Below are positions 7,613-16,097 of a DNA stretch of 46,835 bases, in pieces. The notes below the pieces were generated by a model. The model was not told the DNA's origin and did no database searches. It saw only the letters and a program-made list of their open reading frames with translations. Origin of the DNA: Polaribacter sp. (GTDB lineage Bacteria; Bacteroidota; Bacteroidia; Flavobacteriales; Flavobacteriaceae); contig JAQXEU010000046.1 of the NCBI GenBank assembly GCA_029250685.1, positions 1-46,835 of the forward strand, read 5' to 3'. The first letter of the stretch is position 1. Each line of letters opens with the position of its first letter. The translations under genes and the position numbers were made by a program.

Positions 7613-8350
7613 TTATGAATTTGTTATTTCGTCTTGCATTGCAAAATAAACTCTTTTAGAAGCTTGTTCTTCCGCTTTTTTCTTTGATGTAGCTCTTCCC
7701 TTTGCAACTAAAGCTCCTTCAATACTAATTTTAACACTAAAGTGCTTTACGTTTTCGTTACCAGAGTCTTCGTAAATTTCAAAATCATATTGTTTTTTTT
7801 GCTTTTGACACCATTCAATAATAAGCCCTTTATAGCTAGTGATTTTCCCTTCTAGTTTTGCAATATCTACGTATGGTATAATTACATTTTCGTAAATAAA
7901 TTTCTTGCAATAATTATAACCCCTATCTAAATAAATTGCGCCAATTAATGCTTCAAAAATATTGCCATAAATATTATCACCAACATTATCTTTATCAAAA
8001 TTGCTTTTCACAAAATTGATTAAATTTAAATCCTTACCAAGTTCATTTAAATGATCTCTACTAACAATTTTAGAGCGCATTTGGGTTAAGTATCCTTCGG
8101 ATCCTTTTGGTACTTTTTTATACAAATAAGAAGCAATAATTGAACCCAACATTGCGTCACCCAAAAACTCTAAGCGTTCGTAATTAATAGGATTACCCTT
8201 TTTATCTTTAAGTTTTAAAGACCTATGTGTAAATGCTTTCTTGTAGTAATTAATTTTTTTTGGTGAAAATTTGAGAAGCGCTTTTAGTTCGTAATACAAA
8301 CCCTCATCTTCTTTTTTTTGGGGGTTTACAATTTTACGAATAAAATTCAT
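7613..8350 (-). CDS. rnc: Ribonuclease III
   Basis: This 245-residue endonuclease cleaves double-stranded RNA, including rRNA precursors. The catalytic domain spans about residues 15-165 with the signature ERLEFLGDAML (58-68; Asp65 catalytic) and the second metal-ligand helix FEALIGAIYLD (132-142; Glu133 matches E. coli Glu117). A C-terminal double-stranded RNA-binding domain (about 173-240) ends with a KKKAEEQASKRVYFAM helix. The residue three positions before Glu133, Asp114 in E. coli, is Asn130 here. It lies six bases after fabF, in the common fabF-rnc arrangement. Confidence 0.96.
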   Translation of the reverse strand: MNFIRKIVNPQKKEDEGLYYELKALLKFSPKKINYYKKAFTHRSLKLKDKKGNPINYERLEFLGDAMLGSIIASYLYKKVPKGSEGYLTQMRSKIVSRDHLNELGKDLNLINFVKSNFDKDNVGDNIYGNIFEALIGAIYLDRGYNYCKKFIYENVIIPYVDIAKLEGKITSYKGLIIEWCQKQKKQYDFEIYEDSGNENVKHFSVKISIEGALVAKGRATSKKKAEEQASKRVYFAMQDEITNS

Positions 8351-8356
8351 GTAGTA

Positions 8357-9607
8357 TTAGTCAATTTTTTTTATCGCTAGACAGGCATTGTGTCCTCCAA
8401 AACCAAATGTATTGCTTATTGCAATTTTAACATCTCGTTTTTGCGACTTATTAAATGTAAAGTTTAATTTATCATCAATTTGATCATCATCTGTAAAATG
8501 ATTAATTGTAGGAGGAACTTCGCCATTATTGATGGCTAAAATCGAAGCGATTGCTTCAATAGCACCAGCGGCTCCTAATAAATGACCAGTCATTGATTTT
8601 GTTGAATTGATGTTGATTTTATAAGCATGTTCACCAAAAACTTCTAAAATTGCTTTAGATTCAGCAATATCTCCTAACGGAGTTGAAGTTCCGTGCATAT
8701 TAATAGCATCTACATCTTCTGGTTTTATACCAGCATCTCTTAAGCAGTTTAACATCACATTTCTTGCCCCTAACCCTTCAGGATGTGGCGCTGTAATATG
8801 ATGTGCATCAGAAGACATTCCGCCTCCAATAACTTCTGCATATATTTTTGCTCCACGAGCTTTAGCGTGCTCATATTCTTCAAGAATTAGAGCTCCAGCT
8901 CCTTCTCCTAATACAAACCCTTCTCTATCTTTATCAAATGGTCTTGATGCAGTTTCTGGACTATCATTTCTTGTAGATAGTGCATGCATTGCGTTAAACC
9001 CTCCCATACCAGCGATTGTAACGGCAGCTTCAGAACCACCTGTAACGATAGCATCAGCATGACCTAATCTGATATAATTTAAAGAATCTATAATTGCATT
9101 TGATGAAGATGCACAGGCTGAAACCGTTGCAAAATTTGGCCCTCTAAAACCATGTTTGATTGATATTTGCCCAGGAGCAATATCAGAAATCATTTTTGGG
9201 ATAAAAAATGGATTGAATCTTGGTGTACCATCTCCAGTACCGTAATTTAGTACTTCTTGTTGAAATGTTTCAATTCCCCCAATTCCAGAACCCCAGATCA
9301 CACCAATTCTATCTGGGTCGTGATCTTCTGAATTTAATCCAGAATCAGCTATTGCTTCATCTGATGCAACCATTGCATATTGTGTAAAACGATCCATTTT
9401 ACGTGCTTCCTTTCTATCAAGAAAGTCGGTTACTTTAAAATCTTTTAATTCACATGCAAAACGAGTTTTGAACTTAGTAGTATCAAAATACGTTATAGGT
9501 GCTGCTCCGCTAACTCCGTTAACTAAACCGCTCCAATATTCTTGTATATTATTACCAATTGGCGTTAATGCGCCAAGTCCAGTTACAACAACTCGTTTTA
9601 TCTGCAT
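8357..9607 (-). CDS. fabF: Beta-ketoacyl-ACP synthase II
   Basis: A 416-residue thiolase-fold condensing enzyme that extends acyl-ACP with malonyl-ACP in fatty acid synthesis. The catalytic triad is visible: Cys165 in SACASSSNA, His305 in MHGTSTPLGD and His342 in SMTGHLLGAAGA, with the conserved Lys337. The length matches FabF (about 410-415). It lies seven bases after acpP and six before rnc, so it belongs to the same operon as its acyl-carrier substrate. Confidence 0.98.
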   Translation of the reverse strand: MQIKRVVVTGLGALTPIGNNIQEYWSGLVNGVSGAAPITYFDTTKFKTRFACELKDFKVTDFLDRKEARKMDRFTQYAMVASDEAIADSGLNSEDHDPDRIGVIWGSGIGGIETFQQEVLNYGTGDGTPRFNPFFIPKMISDIAPGQISIKHGFRGPNFATVSACASSSNAIIDSLNYIRLGHADAIVTGGSEAAVTIAGMGGFNAMHALSTRNDSPETASRPFDKDREGFVLGEGAGALILEEYEHAKARGAKIYAEVIGGGMSSDAHHITAPHPEGLGARNVMLNCLRDAGIKPEDVDAINMHGTSTPLGDIAESKAILEVFGEHAYKININSTKSMTGHLLGAAGAIEAIASILAINNGEVPPTINHFTDDDQIDDKLNFTFNKSQKRDVKIAISNTFGFGGHNACLAIKKID

Positions 9608-9614
9608 ATGAAAA

Positions 9615-9851
9615 TTACTTTTTAGCTTCTTCTATATAGCTTACTGCTTGACCAACAGTACCAATGTTTTCTGCTTGATCGTCTGGTATTTGAATATCAA
9701 ATTCTTTTTCGAATTCCATAATTAACTCTACAGTATCTAAAGAATCTGCTCCTAAATCGTTTGTAAAGCTAGCTTCTGTTGTTACTTCGTTATCGTCTAC
9801 TCCTAATTTGTCTACGATAATAGCTTTTACTCTTGATGCAATGTCTGACAT
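9615..9851 (-). CDS. acpP: Acyl carrier protein
   Basis: A 78-residue acidic four-helix protein that carries growing fatty acyl chains on 4'-phosphopantetheine attached to Ser37 in the motif [10 protein letters not shown]. It is the first gene of the acpP-fabF-rnc-IPExxxVDY-pyk cluster. A TATTTTTG -7 element lies 33 bases upstream, and the gene diverges from purN. Length and sequence are typical of housekeeping AcpP. Confidence 0.98.
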   Translation of the reverse strand: MSDIASRVKAIIVDKLGVDDNEVTTEASFTNDLGADSLDTVELIMEFEKEFDIQIPDDQAENIGTVGQAVSYIEEAKK

Positions 9852-9883
9852 AATTTTCTAAGTTTTAAAATTTTAATCGGGGA

Positions 9884-9891
9884 CAAAAATA
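9884..9891 (-). promoter_or_regulatory. -7 element (TATTTTTG) for the acpP operon
   Basis: The minus strand carries an exact TAnnTTTG match 33 bases before the acpP ATG. No good -33 TTG is visible at the usual spacing. Confidence 0.5.
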
Positions 9892-10027
9892 CGAATCTTA
9901 TTATTTAATTCTACTTTTTCCGCAAAAATTGTTGTGACTAAATTAAAAAAAAACTTTAAACTTTTAGCAAAGTCCATAACATTCTTAATAATTATTCCTT
10001 TTTTTGTAGTGAAACAAATCAATATAA

Positions 10028-10591
10028 ATGAAAAAAATTGTCGTTTTTGCTTCTGGATCTGGCTCTAATGCTGAAAATATCATCAATTATTTCAATGACA
10101 AAGGTAATGTCTTAGTTACTAAGGTATATTGCAATAAAAAAGGTGCTGGGATTTTTAATCGATGTAAAAGACTAAATAAAGAATGTGTTTTATTTTCTAA
10201 AAACGAGCTTTTTTCTTCTGATGACTTTATAAATCAATTAAAAAAAGAAGCAGATTACATTGTTTTAGCTGGATTTTTATTAAAAATCCCATCAAAACTA
10301 ATTGAATCTTTCCCTGATAAAATTATCAATATTCACCCTGCTTTATTACCAAAATATGGCGGAAAAGGAATGTACGGAATGAACGTTCACAATGCTGTAA
10401 AAGAAAATAAAGAAACTGAAACCGGAATCACCATTCATTTTGTAAATGAAAATTACGATGAAGGCGCAATTATTTTTCAAGCAACAACAAAACTAGAAGA
10501 TACTGATTCACCAGAAGATATTGCCCAAAAAATTCATACTTTAGAGTATGAGCATTTCCCGAAAGTGATTGCATCTGTGATTATACAATAA
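10028..10591 (+). CDS. purN: Phosphoribosylglycinamide formyltransferase (GAR transformylase)
   Basis: A 187-residue cytoplasmic enzyme that transfers a formyl group from 10-formyl-tetrahydrofolate to glycinamide ribonucleotide in purine synthesis. The phosphate-binding loop FASGSGSNAENI is at the N-terminus (8-19). The catalytic residues are in place: Asn101 and His103 in NIHPALLPKYGG, and Asp144 in NYDEGAII. The stop codon directly abuts the rnhA start codon, so the two are translationally coupled. Divergent from acpP. Confidence 0.96.
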   Translation: MKKIVVFASGSGSNAENIINYFNDKGNVLVTKVYCNKKGAGIFNRCKRLNKECVLFSKNELFSSDDFINQLKKEADYIVLAGFLLKIPSKLIESFPDKIINIHPALLPKYGGKGMYGMNVHNAVKENKETETGITIHFVNENYDEGAIIFQATTKLEDTDSPEDIAQKIHTLEYEHFPKVIASVIIQ

Positions 10592-11233
10592 ATGGCAAAA
10601 AAGAAGCAAAAATATTATGTAGTTTGGACTGGTAGAAAAAAAGGTGTTTTTTCTTCTTGGGAAGATTGCAAAAAACAAATTGATGGTTTTGAAGGTGCAC
10701 AATACAAAGCTTTTGCCGATAAAACTGAAGCCCAACTTGCTTACAATAAAAATTACTTTGCTTATAAAGGTAAAAACACCAAAAAGAAAACATTAACAAC
10801 TTCCGAAAAGGAAAAATTTGGGAAACCTATTTTAGAAAGCATTTCTGTAGATGCTGCTTGTAGTGGAAATCCTGGAAAAATGGAATATCGTGGTGTTTTA
10901 ACTCACAACAAACAGCAAATATTTATTAAAGGACCTTATGCAAAAGGCACAAATAACATTGGAGAATTTTTGGCTCTCGTTCATGGATTGGCTTTGTTAA
11001 AAAGTAAAAATAAAGAAGATATTCCTGTGTATTCAGATTCAAGAATTGCGATGAGTTGGATTCGTAAAAAACAATGCAGAACTAATTTGGTTTTTGACCC
11101 TTCAAATAAAGATTTATTAGAGTTGATAAAACGTGCAGAAAAATGGCTCAAAGAAAACTCTTTTAAAAACCCAATTCTAAAATGGGAAACCAAAGCTTGG
11201 GGAGAAATTCCTGCAGATTTTGGTCGTAAGTAA
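10592..11233 (+). CDS. rnhA: Ribonuclease H1 with N-terminal viroplasmin domain
   Basis: A 213-residue protein that degrades RNA in RNA-DNA hybrids. Residues 5-55 form a viroplasmin/caulimovirus-VI domain (YYVVWTGRKKGVFSSWEDCK) that binds hybrids, as in eukaryotic RNase H1. Residues 82-213 form the RNase H domain with the full DEDD set: Asp87 (SVDAACSGNPG), Glu125 (NNIGEFLAL), Asp149 (VYSDSRIA) and Asp209 near the C-terminus. It starts immediately after the purN stop codon, in the same frame. Its stop is one base from that of convergent sufS. This domain pair is common in Bacteroidota. Confidence 0.94.
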   Translation: MAKKKQKYYVVWTGRKKGVFSSWEDCKKQIDGFEGAQYKAFADKTEAQLAYNKNYFAYKGKNTKKKTLTTSEKEKFGKPILESISVDAACSGNPGKMEYRGVLTHNKQQIFIKGPYAKGTNNIGEFLALVHGLALLKSKNKEDIPVYSDSRIAMSWIRKKQCRTNLVFDPSNKDLLELIKRAEKWLKENSFKNPILKWETKAWGEIPADFGRK

Positions 11234-11234
11234 T

Positions 11235-12446
11235 TTAACCCAACATCATTATTGCTTTTTGTAATGCAGCAATAAACACATCAATTTCTTCTTTTGTATT
11301 ATAAAAAGCAAACGACGCTCTAACAGTTCCTGGAATGTTATAAAAACTCATTATTGGTTGTGCACAATGATGACCAGTTCTTACAGCAACTCCTAATTTA
11401 TCTAAAATTACACCAATATCATAAGAATGAATTCCATCAACATTAAAAGATATTACAGCCGTTTTAGCTGACGTTCCGTAAATGGTTAAACCATCAATTT
11501 CTTGTAGTTTTTTTGTTCCGTATTGCAATAATTCATTTTCATATGCAGCAATTTTATCAAAATCAATTGCATTCATGTAATCCAAAGCAACTCCAAAGGC
11601 TATTCCGCCACAAATATTTGGTGTTCCAGCTTCAAATTTATGAGGTAAACCCGCATAGGTAGTTTTTTCGAAAGTTACAGTTTCAATCATTTCTCCACCT
11701 CCTTGATAAGGCGGTAATTTTTGCAACCATTTTTCTTTTCCGTATAAAACTCCAACTCCAGTTGGTCCACAAATTTTATGAGCAGATGCTACGTAAAAAT
11801 CGACATCTAATTCTTGTAAATTTGGTTTAATATGTGGGGTTGCTTGAGCTCCATCAATTAAAACAGCAGCACCAACAGCATGAGCTTGCGCAATAATTTC
11901 TTTGATTGGATTGATGGTTCCTAACGCATTTGAAACATGATTACAAAAAACTACTTTTGTTTTATCTGAAAGCAATTCGGCATAAACAGTCATATCCAAA
12001 GTTCCATCTTGCAACATCGGAATCACCTTTAAAACAGCACCTGATTTTTCACACAACATTTGCCAAGGCACAATATTAGAATGATGTTCTAAAGCAGAAA
12101 CAATGATTTCATCACCTTTTTCTAACAATTCAGAAAAACCTGAAGCAATCATATTTATTCCATGAGTTGTTCCGGCTGTAAAAATGATTTCATAAGCTTT
12201 TTCAGCATTAAAATGTTGTTGAATTTTAATACGAGCTTCTTCATATTTATCGGTAGCTTCTTGACTTAAAGAATGCACGCCACGATGAATATTTGCATTG
12301 TAATTACTGTAATAATCTACAATGGCATCAATTACAATTTGCGGTGTTTGGGATGTTGCAGCATTGTCGAAATACACCAATGGTTTGCCATTAACTTCTC
12401 TTTTTAAAATCGGAAAATCTGCTCTAATTTTTTCTACTGGAAACAT
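11235..12446 (-). CDS. sufS: Cysteine desulfurase SufS
   Basis: A 403-residue pyridoxal-phosphate enzyme (NifS class II) that takes sulfur from cysteine and passes it on as persulfide for Fe-S cluster assembly. Lys224 in SAHKICGPTG binds the cofactor, His121 stacks on it, and Cys361 in RTGHHCAQP carries the persulfide. It would work with SufBCD, encoded further right on the same strand, but an oppositely oriented serine hydrolase gene separates it from sufD. It therefore needs its own promoter; a TATTTTTG element lies at 12465-12472. No sufE or sufU partner is visible in the window. Confidence 0.96.
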   Translation of the reverse strand: MFPVEKIRADFPILKREVNGKPLVYFDNAATSQTPQIVIDAIVDYYSNYNANIHRGVHSLSQEATDKYEEARIKIQQHFNAEKAYEIIFTAGTTHGINMIASGFSELLEKGDEIIVSALEHHSNIVPWQMLCEKSGAVLKVIPMLQDGTLDMTVYAELLSDKTKVVFCNHVSNALGTINPIKEIIAQAHAVGAAVLIDGAQATPHIKPNLQELDVDFYVASAHKICGPTGVGVLYGKEKWLQKLPPYQGGGEMIETVTFEKTTYAGLPHKFEAGTPNICGGIAFGVALDYMNAIDFDKIAAYENELLQYGTKKLQEIDGLTIYGTSAKTAVISFNVDGIHSYDIGVILDKLGVAVRTGHHCAQPIMSFYNIPGTVRASFAFYNTKEEIDVFIAALQKAIMMLG

Positions 12447-12462
12447 CGTCTATGAATTGAAA

Positions 12463-12481
12463 TACAAAAATAACTTTTGTA
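12463..12481 (-). promoter_or_regulatory. sufS -7 element inside a palindrome (TACAAAA-N5-TTTTGTA)
   Basis: The minus strand reads TATTTTTG at 12465-12472, an exact -7 match 18 bases before the sufS ATG. It is embedded in perfect 7-bp inverted repeats with a 5-base spacer, which could be a repressor site over the promoter. Confidence 0.4.
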
Positions 12482-12549
12482 AATGAAACATCGCTACAAC
12501 AAGCGTTAAATTATTATATTTACTGCTCAAATTTTATTTTTCTTATCAT

Positions 12550-13869
12550 ATGAAAATCCTAAAAAGACTTCTATTATTACTTGTTGCAATTATTTTAGTT
12601 ACTGCAGTTTACAACTATCCTAAGTTAAATATTATTGCTGGATATTCAGCAAAAAGCATGAATTCTTCTGTCTTTTTGGCTGGGAGAACAATGCAATTTA
12701 CAGATTCAACTGATAATAATTTTTCTCCAATAAATTTAGGTTCAGACAAAATAAATGTGTCAGAAAAAACAAGTTCTTCTTCAGTATTTGGTTTACTTAC
12801 AAGAAACGCAATTTACAGAGAGGGTTTGGGAAGTGTTTTAATTGTTGATGATTATGATACCTCAAGAAAACTATTAATTCCAAAAAGAACAAAACCAGAT
12901 AATCTAACCCCTTTTCCGTTTGGAAATGCAGATCAAAAAGATTCGATTTTTACAAATGTTGATTATGAAAAATTGAACAAATCTGTAAATACTATTTTCT
13001 CAAATAATACCCAAACTAGAGCCGTTGTTGTGATCCATAAAAATCAGATTATCGCTGAAAAATATGACACAGGTTTTACAAAAAGCTCACGTATTTTAGG
13101 TTGGTCGATGACAAAAAGCATTATGAGTACTGTTTTTGGAATCATGCAAAAACAAGGGAAAATTCATGTAAATCAACATGTAAATAATTATGATTGGACT
13201 CAAGATGATAGAGGATCTATTACCTATAACAATCTTTTGCAGATGAACTCTGGTTTAGAATGGGATGAAGATTACAATTCTATTTCTGATGTTTCTAAGA
13301 TGTTGTTTTTAGAAAAGGACATGACCATGATTCAAGCCAAAAAACCGCTTGTAGGGAAACCAAATGAAACTTGGAACTATTCTTCTGGAACAAGTAATTT
13401 AATCTCAAGGCTTATAAGAAGTAAATTTAATTCACATCAAGAATACTTAGATTATTGGTATGCAGAATTTATTGATAAAATTGGCATGAATTCTATGCTA
13501 GTAGAAACTGATTTGTCTGGAAATTACGTTGGCTCTTCTTATGCATGGGCAACACCAAGAGATTGGGCGAAATTTGGATTGTTATATTTAAATAAAGGAA
13601 ACTGGAATGGCGAACAACTTTTTAATCCTTCTTGGGTAGATTATATTTCAACGCCAACAAATGGTTCTGATGGAACTTACGGCGGACATTTTTGGCTGAA
13701 TGCTGAAGGACAATTTCAAGATGTTCCAAAAAACATGTTTTACGCCAGCGGATATCAAGGGCAATTTGTTTTTGTATTTCCTGACCAAGATTTAGTTGTG
13801 GTTAGAATGGGATTAACAAAAATTGATATTAATGGGTTTTTGAAGAACCTTTTAGAAAGTATTAAATAA
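12550..13869 (+). CDS. Serine hydrolase, class C beta-lactamase / penicillin-binding-like family
   Basis: In this 439-residue protein an N-terminal hydrophobic segment (about 5-20) anchors or exports it. The beta-lactamase-fold domain follows from about residue 135: the S-x-x-K motif is SMTK at 186-189 (Ser186 nucleophile), the Tyr motif is YSSG at 277-280 in place of Y-A/S-N, and GGHFWLN supplies the third, H/K-x-G-like element. Such proteins act as esterases, D-amino-acid peptidases or amide hydrolases rather than true beta-lactamases; the substrate is unknown. The gene sits on the plus strand between sufD and sufS on the minus strand, interrupting the suf cluster. A perfect hairpin follows. 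Confidence 0.88.
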   Translation: MKILKRLLLLLVAIILVTAVYNYPKLNIIAGYSAKSMNSSVFLAGRTMQFTDSTDNNFSPINLGSDKINVSEKTSSSSVFGLLTRNAIYREGLGSVLIVDDYDTSRKLLIPKRTKPDNLTPFPFGNADQKDSIFTNVDYEKLNKSVNTIFSNNTQTRAVVVIHKNQIIAEKYDTGFTKSSRILGWSMTKSIMSTVFGIMQKQGKIHVNQHVNNYDWTQDDRGSITYNNLLQMNSGLEWDEDYNSISDVSKMLFLEKDMTMIQAKKPLVGKPNETWNYSSGTSNLISRLIRSKFNSHQEYLDYWYAEFIDKIGMNSMLVETDLSGNYVGSSYAWATPRDWAKFGLLYLNKGNWNGEQLFNPSWVDYISTPTNGSDGTYGGHFWLNAEGQFQDVPKNMFYASGYQGQFVFVFPDQDLVVVRMGLTKIDINGFLKNLLESIK

Positions 13870-13871
13870 AA

Positions 13872-13894
13872 AAACCACGCAAATTGCGTGGTTT
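13872..13894. terminator. Bidirectional terminator between the serine hydrolase gene and sufD
   Basis: The 11-base arms AAACCACGCAA and TTGCGTGGTTT are perfectly complementary around one base (so about 9-10 pairs in practice), flanked by an A run upstream and T-rich sequence downstream. It can end the convergent sufD transcript too. Confidence 0.8.
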
Positions 13895-13922
13895 AAATTT
13901 TATACAAAAAGCACCTTCGTTG

Positions 13923-15236
13923 CTATAAATCAAATCCAATATTAACGCCTAATTTTGTAGCAATTAATTTGTTGATTCGTTGTTTAACTTCTGGAATTTT
14001 TACACTTTCTAATACCGTATTTGCAAAAGCGTACATCAACAATGCTTTTCCTTCTTTCTTCGGAATTCCACGTTGTTGCATATAAAATAAAGCATCTTCA
14101 TCTAATTGACCAATGGTACAACCGTGAGAACATTTTACATCATCAGCAAAAATTTCTAATTGTGGTTTTGCATTTATTGTCGCTTTATCGCTAATCAACA
14201 CATTATTGTTTTGTTGATATGCATTTGTTTTTTGTGCTTCTTTATCTACAATTACCTTTCCGTTGAAAACACCTGTAGAACGCGCATCAAAAATTCCTTT
14301 ATAATCTTGATGAGATTCACAATTTGGCTCAATATGATGCACCAAAGTATGATGATCTACATGTTGTTTTCCTTCTATAATTGTAATTCCTTTTAAGATA
14401 GAATCGATGTGCTCTCCTCGTTGATAAAAGTTCAAATTATTTCTGGTGATATTTCCGCCAAAAGAAAAAGTATGTACAGAAACAACACTATTTGTTTTTT
14501 GCTCGATGTATGTATTATCAACCAAAGAAGCATTGTCTTTATCATTCTGAATTTTGTAATAATCTACCGTTGAATTTTTTGCTGAAAAAATTTCAGTTAC
14601 AACGTTTGTTAACACAGCATTTTCAGTTAAACTTTGATGACGTTCAATAATTTGAACATGCGCATTTTCTTCAACAACAATTAAATTTCTTGGCTGAACC
14701 ATCGTTGCAGCATCGTTTCCTGTTGTAAAATTGATGATCTGAATTGGTTTTTCAACCTCAACATTTTTAGGAATATAAATATAAGCGCCTTCGTTAGCGA
14801 ACGCTGTATTTAACGAAGTTAAATTATCTTGTTTAGCAATTTTATTGAAATAATTTTCAATTACTGCTTTGTATTTAGATTTAGATAATGCAGAAGACAT
14901 TAAGCAAACATCTTTTCCATCGTGTGTTGTATCAGATAAAAAAGAACTGTATTTCCCATCAATAAAAACAACTTTATAGGTGTCAATATCATGAATAAAA
15001 TACTTCTTAACATCTGCAAATTCTATTGCATTTTCTTTGTTAGGAAAAATGCTAAAATCGTTTTTTAAAACTGAATTTAACGAAGTGTATTTCCAAGCTT
15101 CTAATTTCTTAGTTGGAAAACCTAATTTTTCAAAATTATGAAATGCTTCAGTTCTGATATCGTGTATTTCTGAATTGATGTCAACATCATTTTCAAAAGC
15201 TAGATAAGATGATACTATTTTTTCTTTTAATTCCAT
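13923..15236 (-). CDS. sufD: Fe-S cluster assembly protein SufD
   Basis: A 437-residue scaffold subunit that forms SufBC2D with the ATPase SufC and builds Fe-S clusters in the cytoplasm. The N-terminal part holds the EAWKYTSLN motif typical of SufD. The C-terminal part is the beta-helix core with HVDHHTLVHHIEPNCESHQDYKG-type sequence and CSHGCTIGQLDEDALFYMQ, which contains the conserved Cys/His region. It starts 16 bases after sufC and ends at the bidirectional hairpin, so the A-type carrier-sufB-sufC-sufD transcript stops here without sufS. Confidence 0.96.
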   Translation of the reverse strand: MELKEKIVSSYLAFENDVDINSEIHDIRTEAFHNFEKLGFPTKKLEAWKYTSLNSVLKNDFSIFPNKENAIEFADVKKYFIHDIDTYKVVFIDGKYSSFLSDTTHDGKDVCLMSSALSKSKYKAVIENYFNKIAKQDNLTSLNTAFANEGAYIYIPKNVEVEKPIQIINFTTGNDAATMVQPRNLIVVEENAHVQIIERHQSLTENAVLTNVVTEIFSAKNSTVDYYKIQNDKDNASLVDNTYIEQKTNSVVSVHTFSFGGNITRNNLNFYQRGEHIDSILKGITIIEGKQHVDHHTLVHHIEPNCESHQDYKGIFDARSTGVFNGKVIVDKEAQKTNAYQQNNNVLISDKATINAKPQLEIFADDVKCSHGCTIGQLDEDALFYMQQRGIPKKEGKALLMYAFANTVLESVKIPEVKQRINKLIATKLGVNIGFDL

Positions 15237-15252
15237 TTTTGCAAGTTGCTTA

Positions 15253-16005
15253 TTAAGAATTTACTTCTTTTTTAATCCAATCGTATCCTTTAGCTTCTAA
15301 TTCTAAAGCTAAAGAAGCATCTCCAGTTTTCACGATTTTACCATCATGCAAAACGTGTACAAAATCTGGCACGATATATTCTAACAAACGTTGGTAATGC
15401 GTAATTACAATTACAGCGTTGTCTTTAGATTTTAGTTTGTTTACTCCGTTTGCAACAATACGCAACGCATCAATATCTAACCCAGAATCTGTTTCATCTA
15501 AAATTGCCAATTTTGGCTCTAACATTGCCATTTGAAAAATCTCATTACGTTTCTTTTCTCCTCCAGAAAAACCTTCATTTAAAGAACGTGATAAAAATTT
15601 ACGATCTATTTCTAACAATTCAGATTTCTCACGAATCATTTTCAACATATCTTTCGCTGGCATATCTTCTAAACCTTTTGCTTTACGAGTTTCGTTAATT
15701 GCAGTTTTGATAAAGTTTGTTACAGAAACTCCAGGAATTTCTACTGGATATTGAAAAGATAAAAACACACCATTGTGCGCTCTTTCTTCTGGAGCTAACT
15801 CACTAATATCTTCTCCATTTAATTCAATAACTCCCTCAGTAACATCGTATTCTTCTTTTCCTGCAACGATGTTTGCTAACGTACTTTTTCCTGCTCCGTT
15901 TGGCCCCATTATCGCATGAACTTCTCCTGCTTTTACTTCGATATTCAATCCTTTTAAGATTGATTTATCATCTATACTTGCGTGTAAATTGTTGATTTTT
16001 AACAT
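15253..16005 (-). CDS. sufC: Fe-S cluster assembly ATPase SufC
   Basis: A 250-residue ABC-type ATPase that powers the SufBCD scaffold. Walker A is GPNGAGKST at 34-42, the signature is FSGGEKKRNE at 145-154, Walker B is LAILDETDSGLD at 165-176, and the switch His lies in VIVITHYQRLL. Sequence and length are typical. It lies 92 bases after sufB, the largest gap in this run, and that gap is filled by a phased octamer repeat reaching almost to the start codon. It precedes sufD by 16 bases. Confidence 0.98.
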   Translation of the reverse strand: MLKINNLHASIDDKSILKGLNIEVKAGEVHAIMGPNGAGKSTLANIVAGKEEYDVTEGVIELNGEDISELAPEERAHNGVFLSFQYPVEIPGVSVTNFIKTAINETRKAKGLEDMPAKDMLKMIREKSELLEIDRKFLSRSLNEGFSGGEKKRNEIFQMAMLEPKLAILDETDSGLDIDALRIVANGVNKLKSKDNAVIVITHYQRLLEYIVPDFVHVLHDGKIVKTGDASLALELEAKGYDWIKKEVNS

Positions 16006-16007
16006 CT

Positions 16008-16079
16008 TCTTATTGTGTAATCGTATATTTGTTTATTTGTGTAACCGTTTTAACGACTCAACGCATAAACGATTAAACG
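16008..16079 (-). repeat. Degenerate 8-bp tandem repeat filling the sufB-sufC spacer
   Basis: Nine consecutive octamers keep one phase. On the minus strand each begins with C, and the best-preserved ones begin CGTT (for example CGTTTAAT and CGTTTATG, side by side). The array ends two bases from the sufC start codon and is absent from the other short suf spacers. Its outer copies are weak. Function unknown; it may be a degenerate mobile or slippage-born spacer, or a processing or translation signal. Confidence 0.5.
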
Positions 16080-16097
16080 GTAAAAATTCGTAGAATT

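Noticed and set aside
10541..10799. Two minus-strand ORFs over the purN-rnhA junction
   Set aside because: They are low-complexity, Phe/Leu-rich reverse readings of lysine-rich coding sequence and overlap two well-identified genes.
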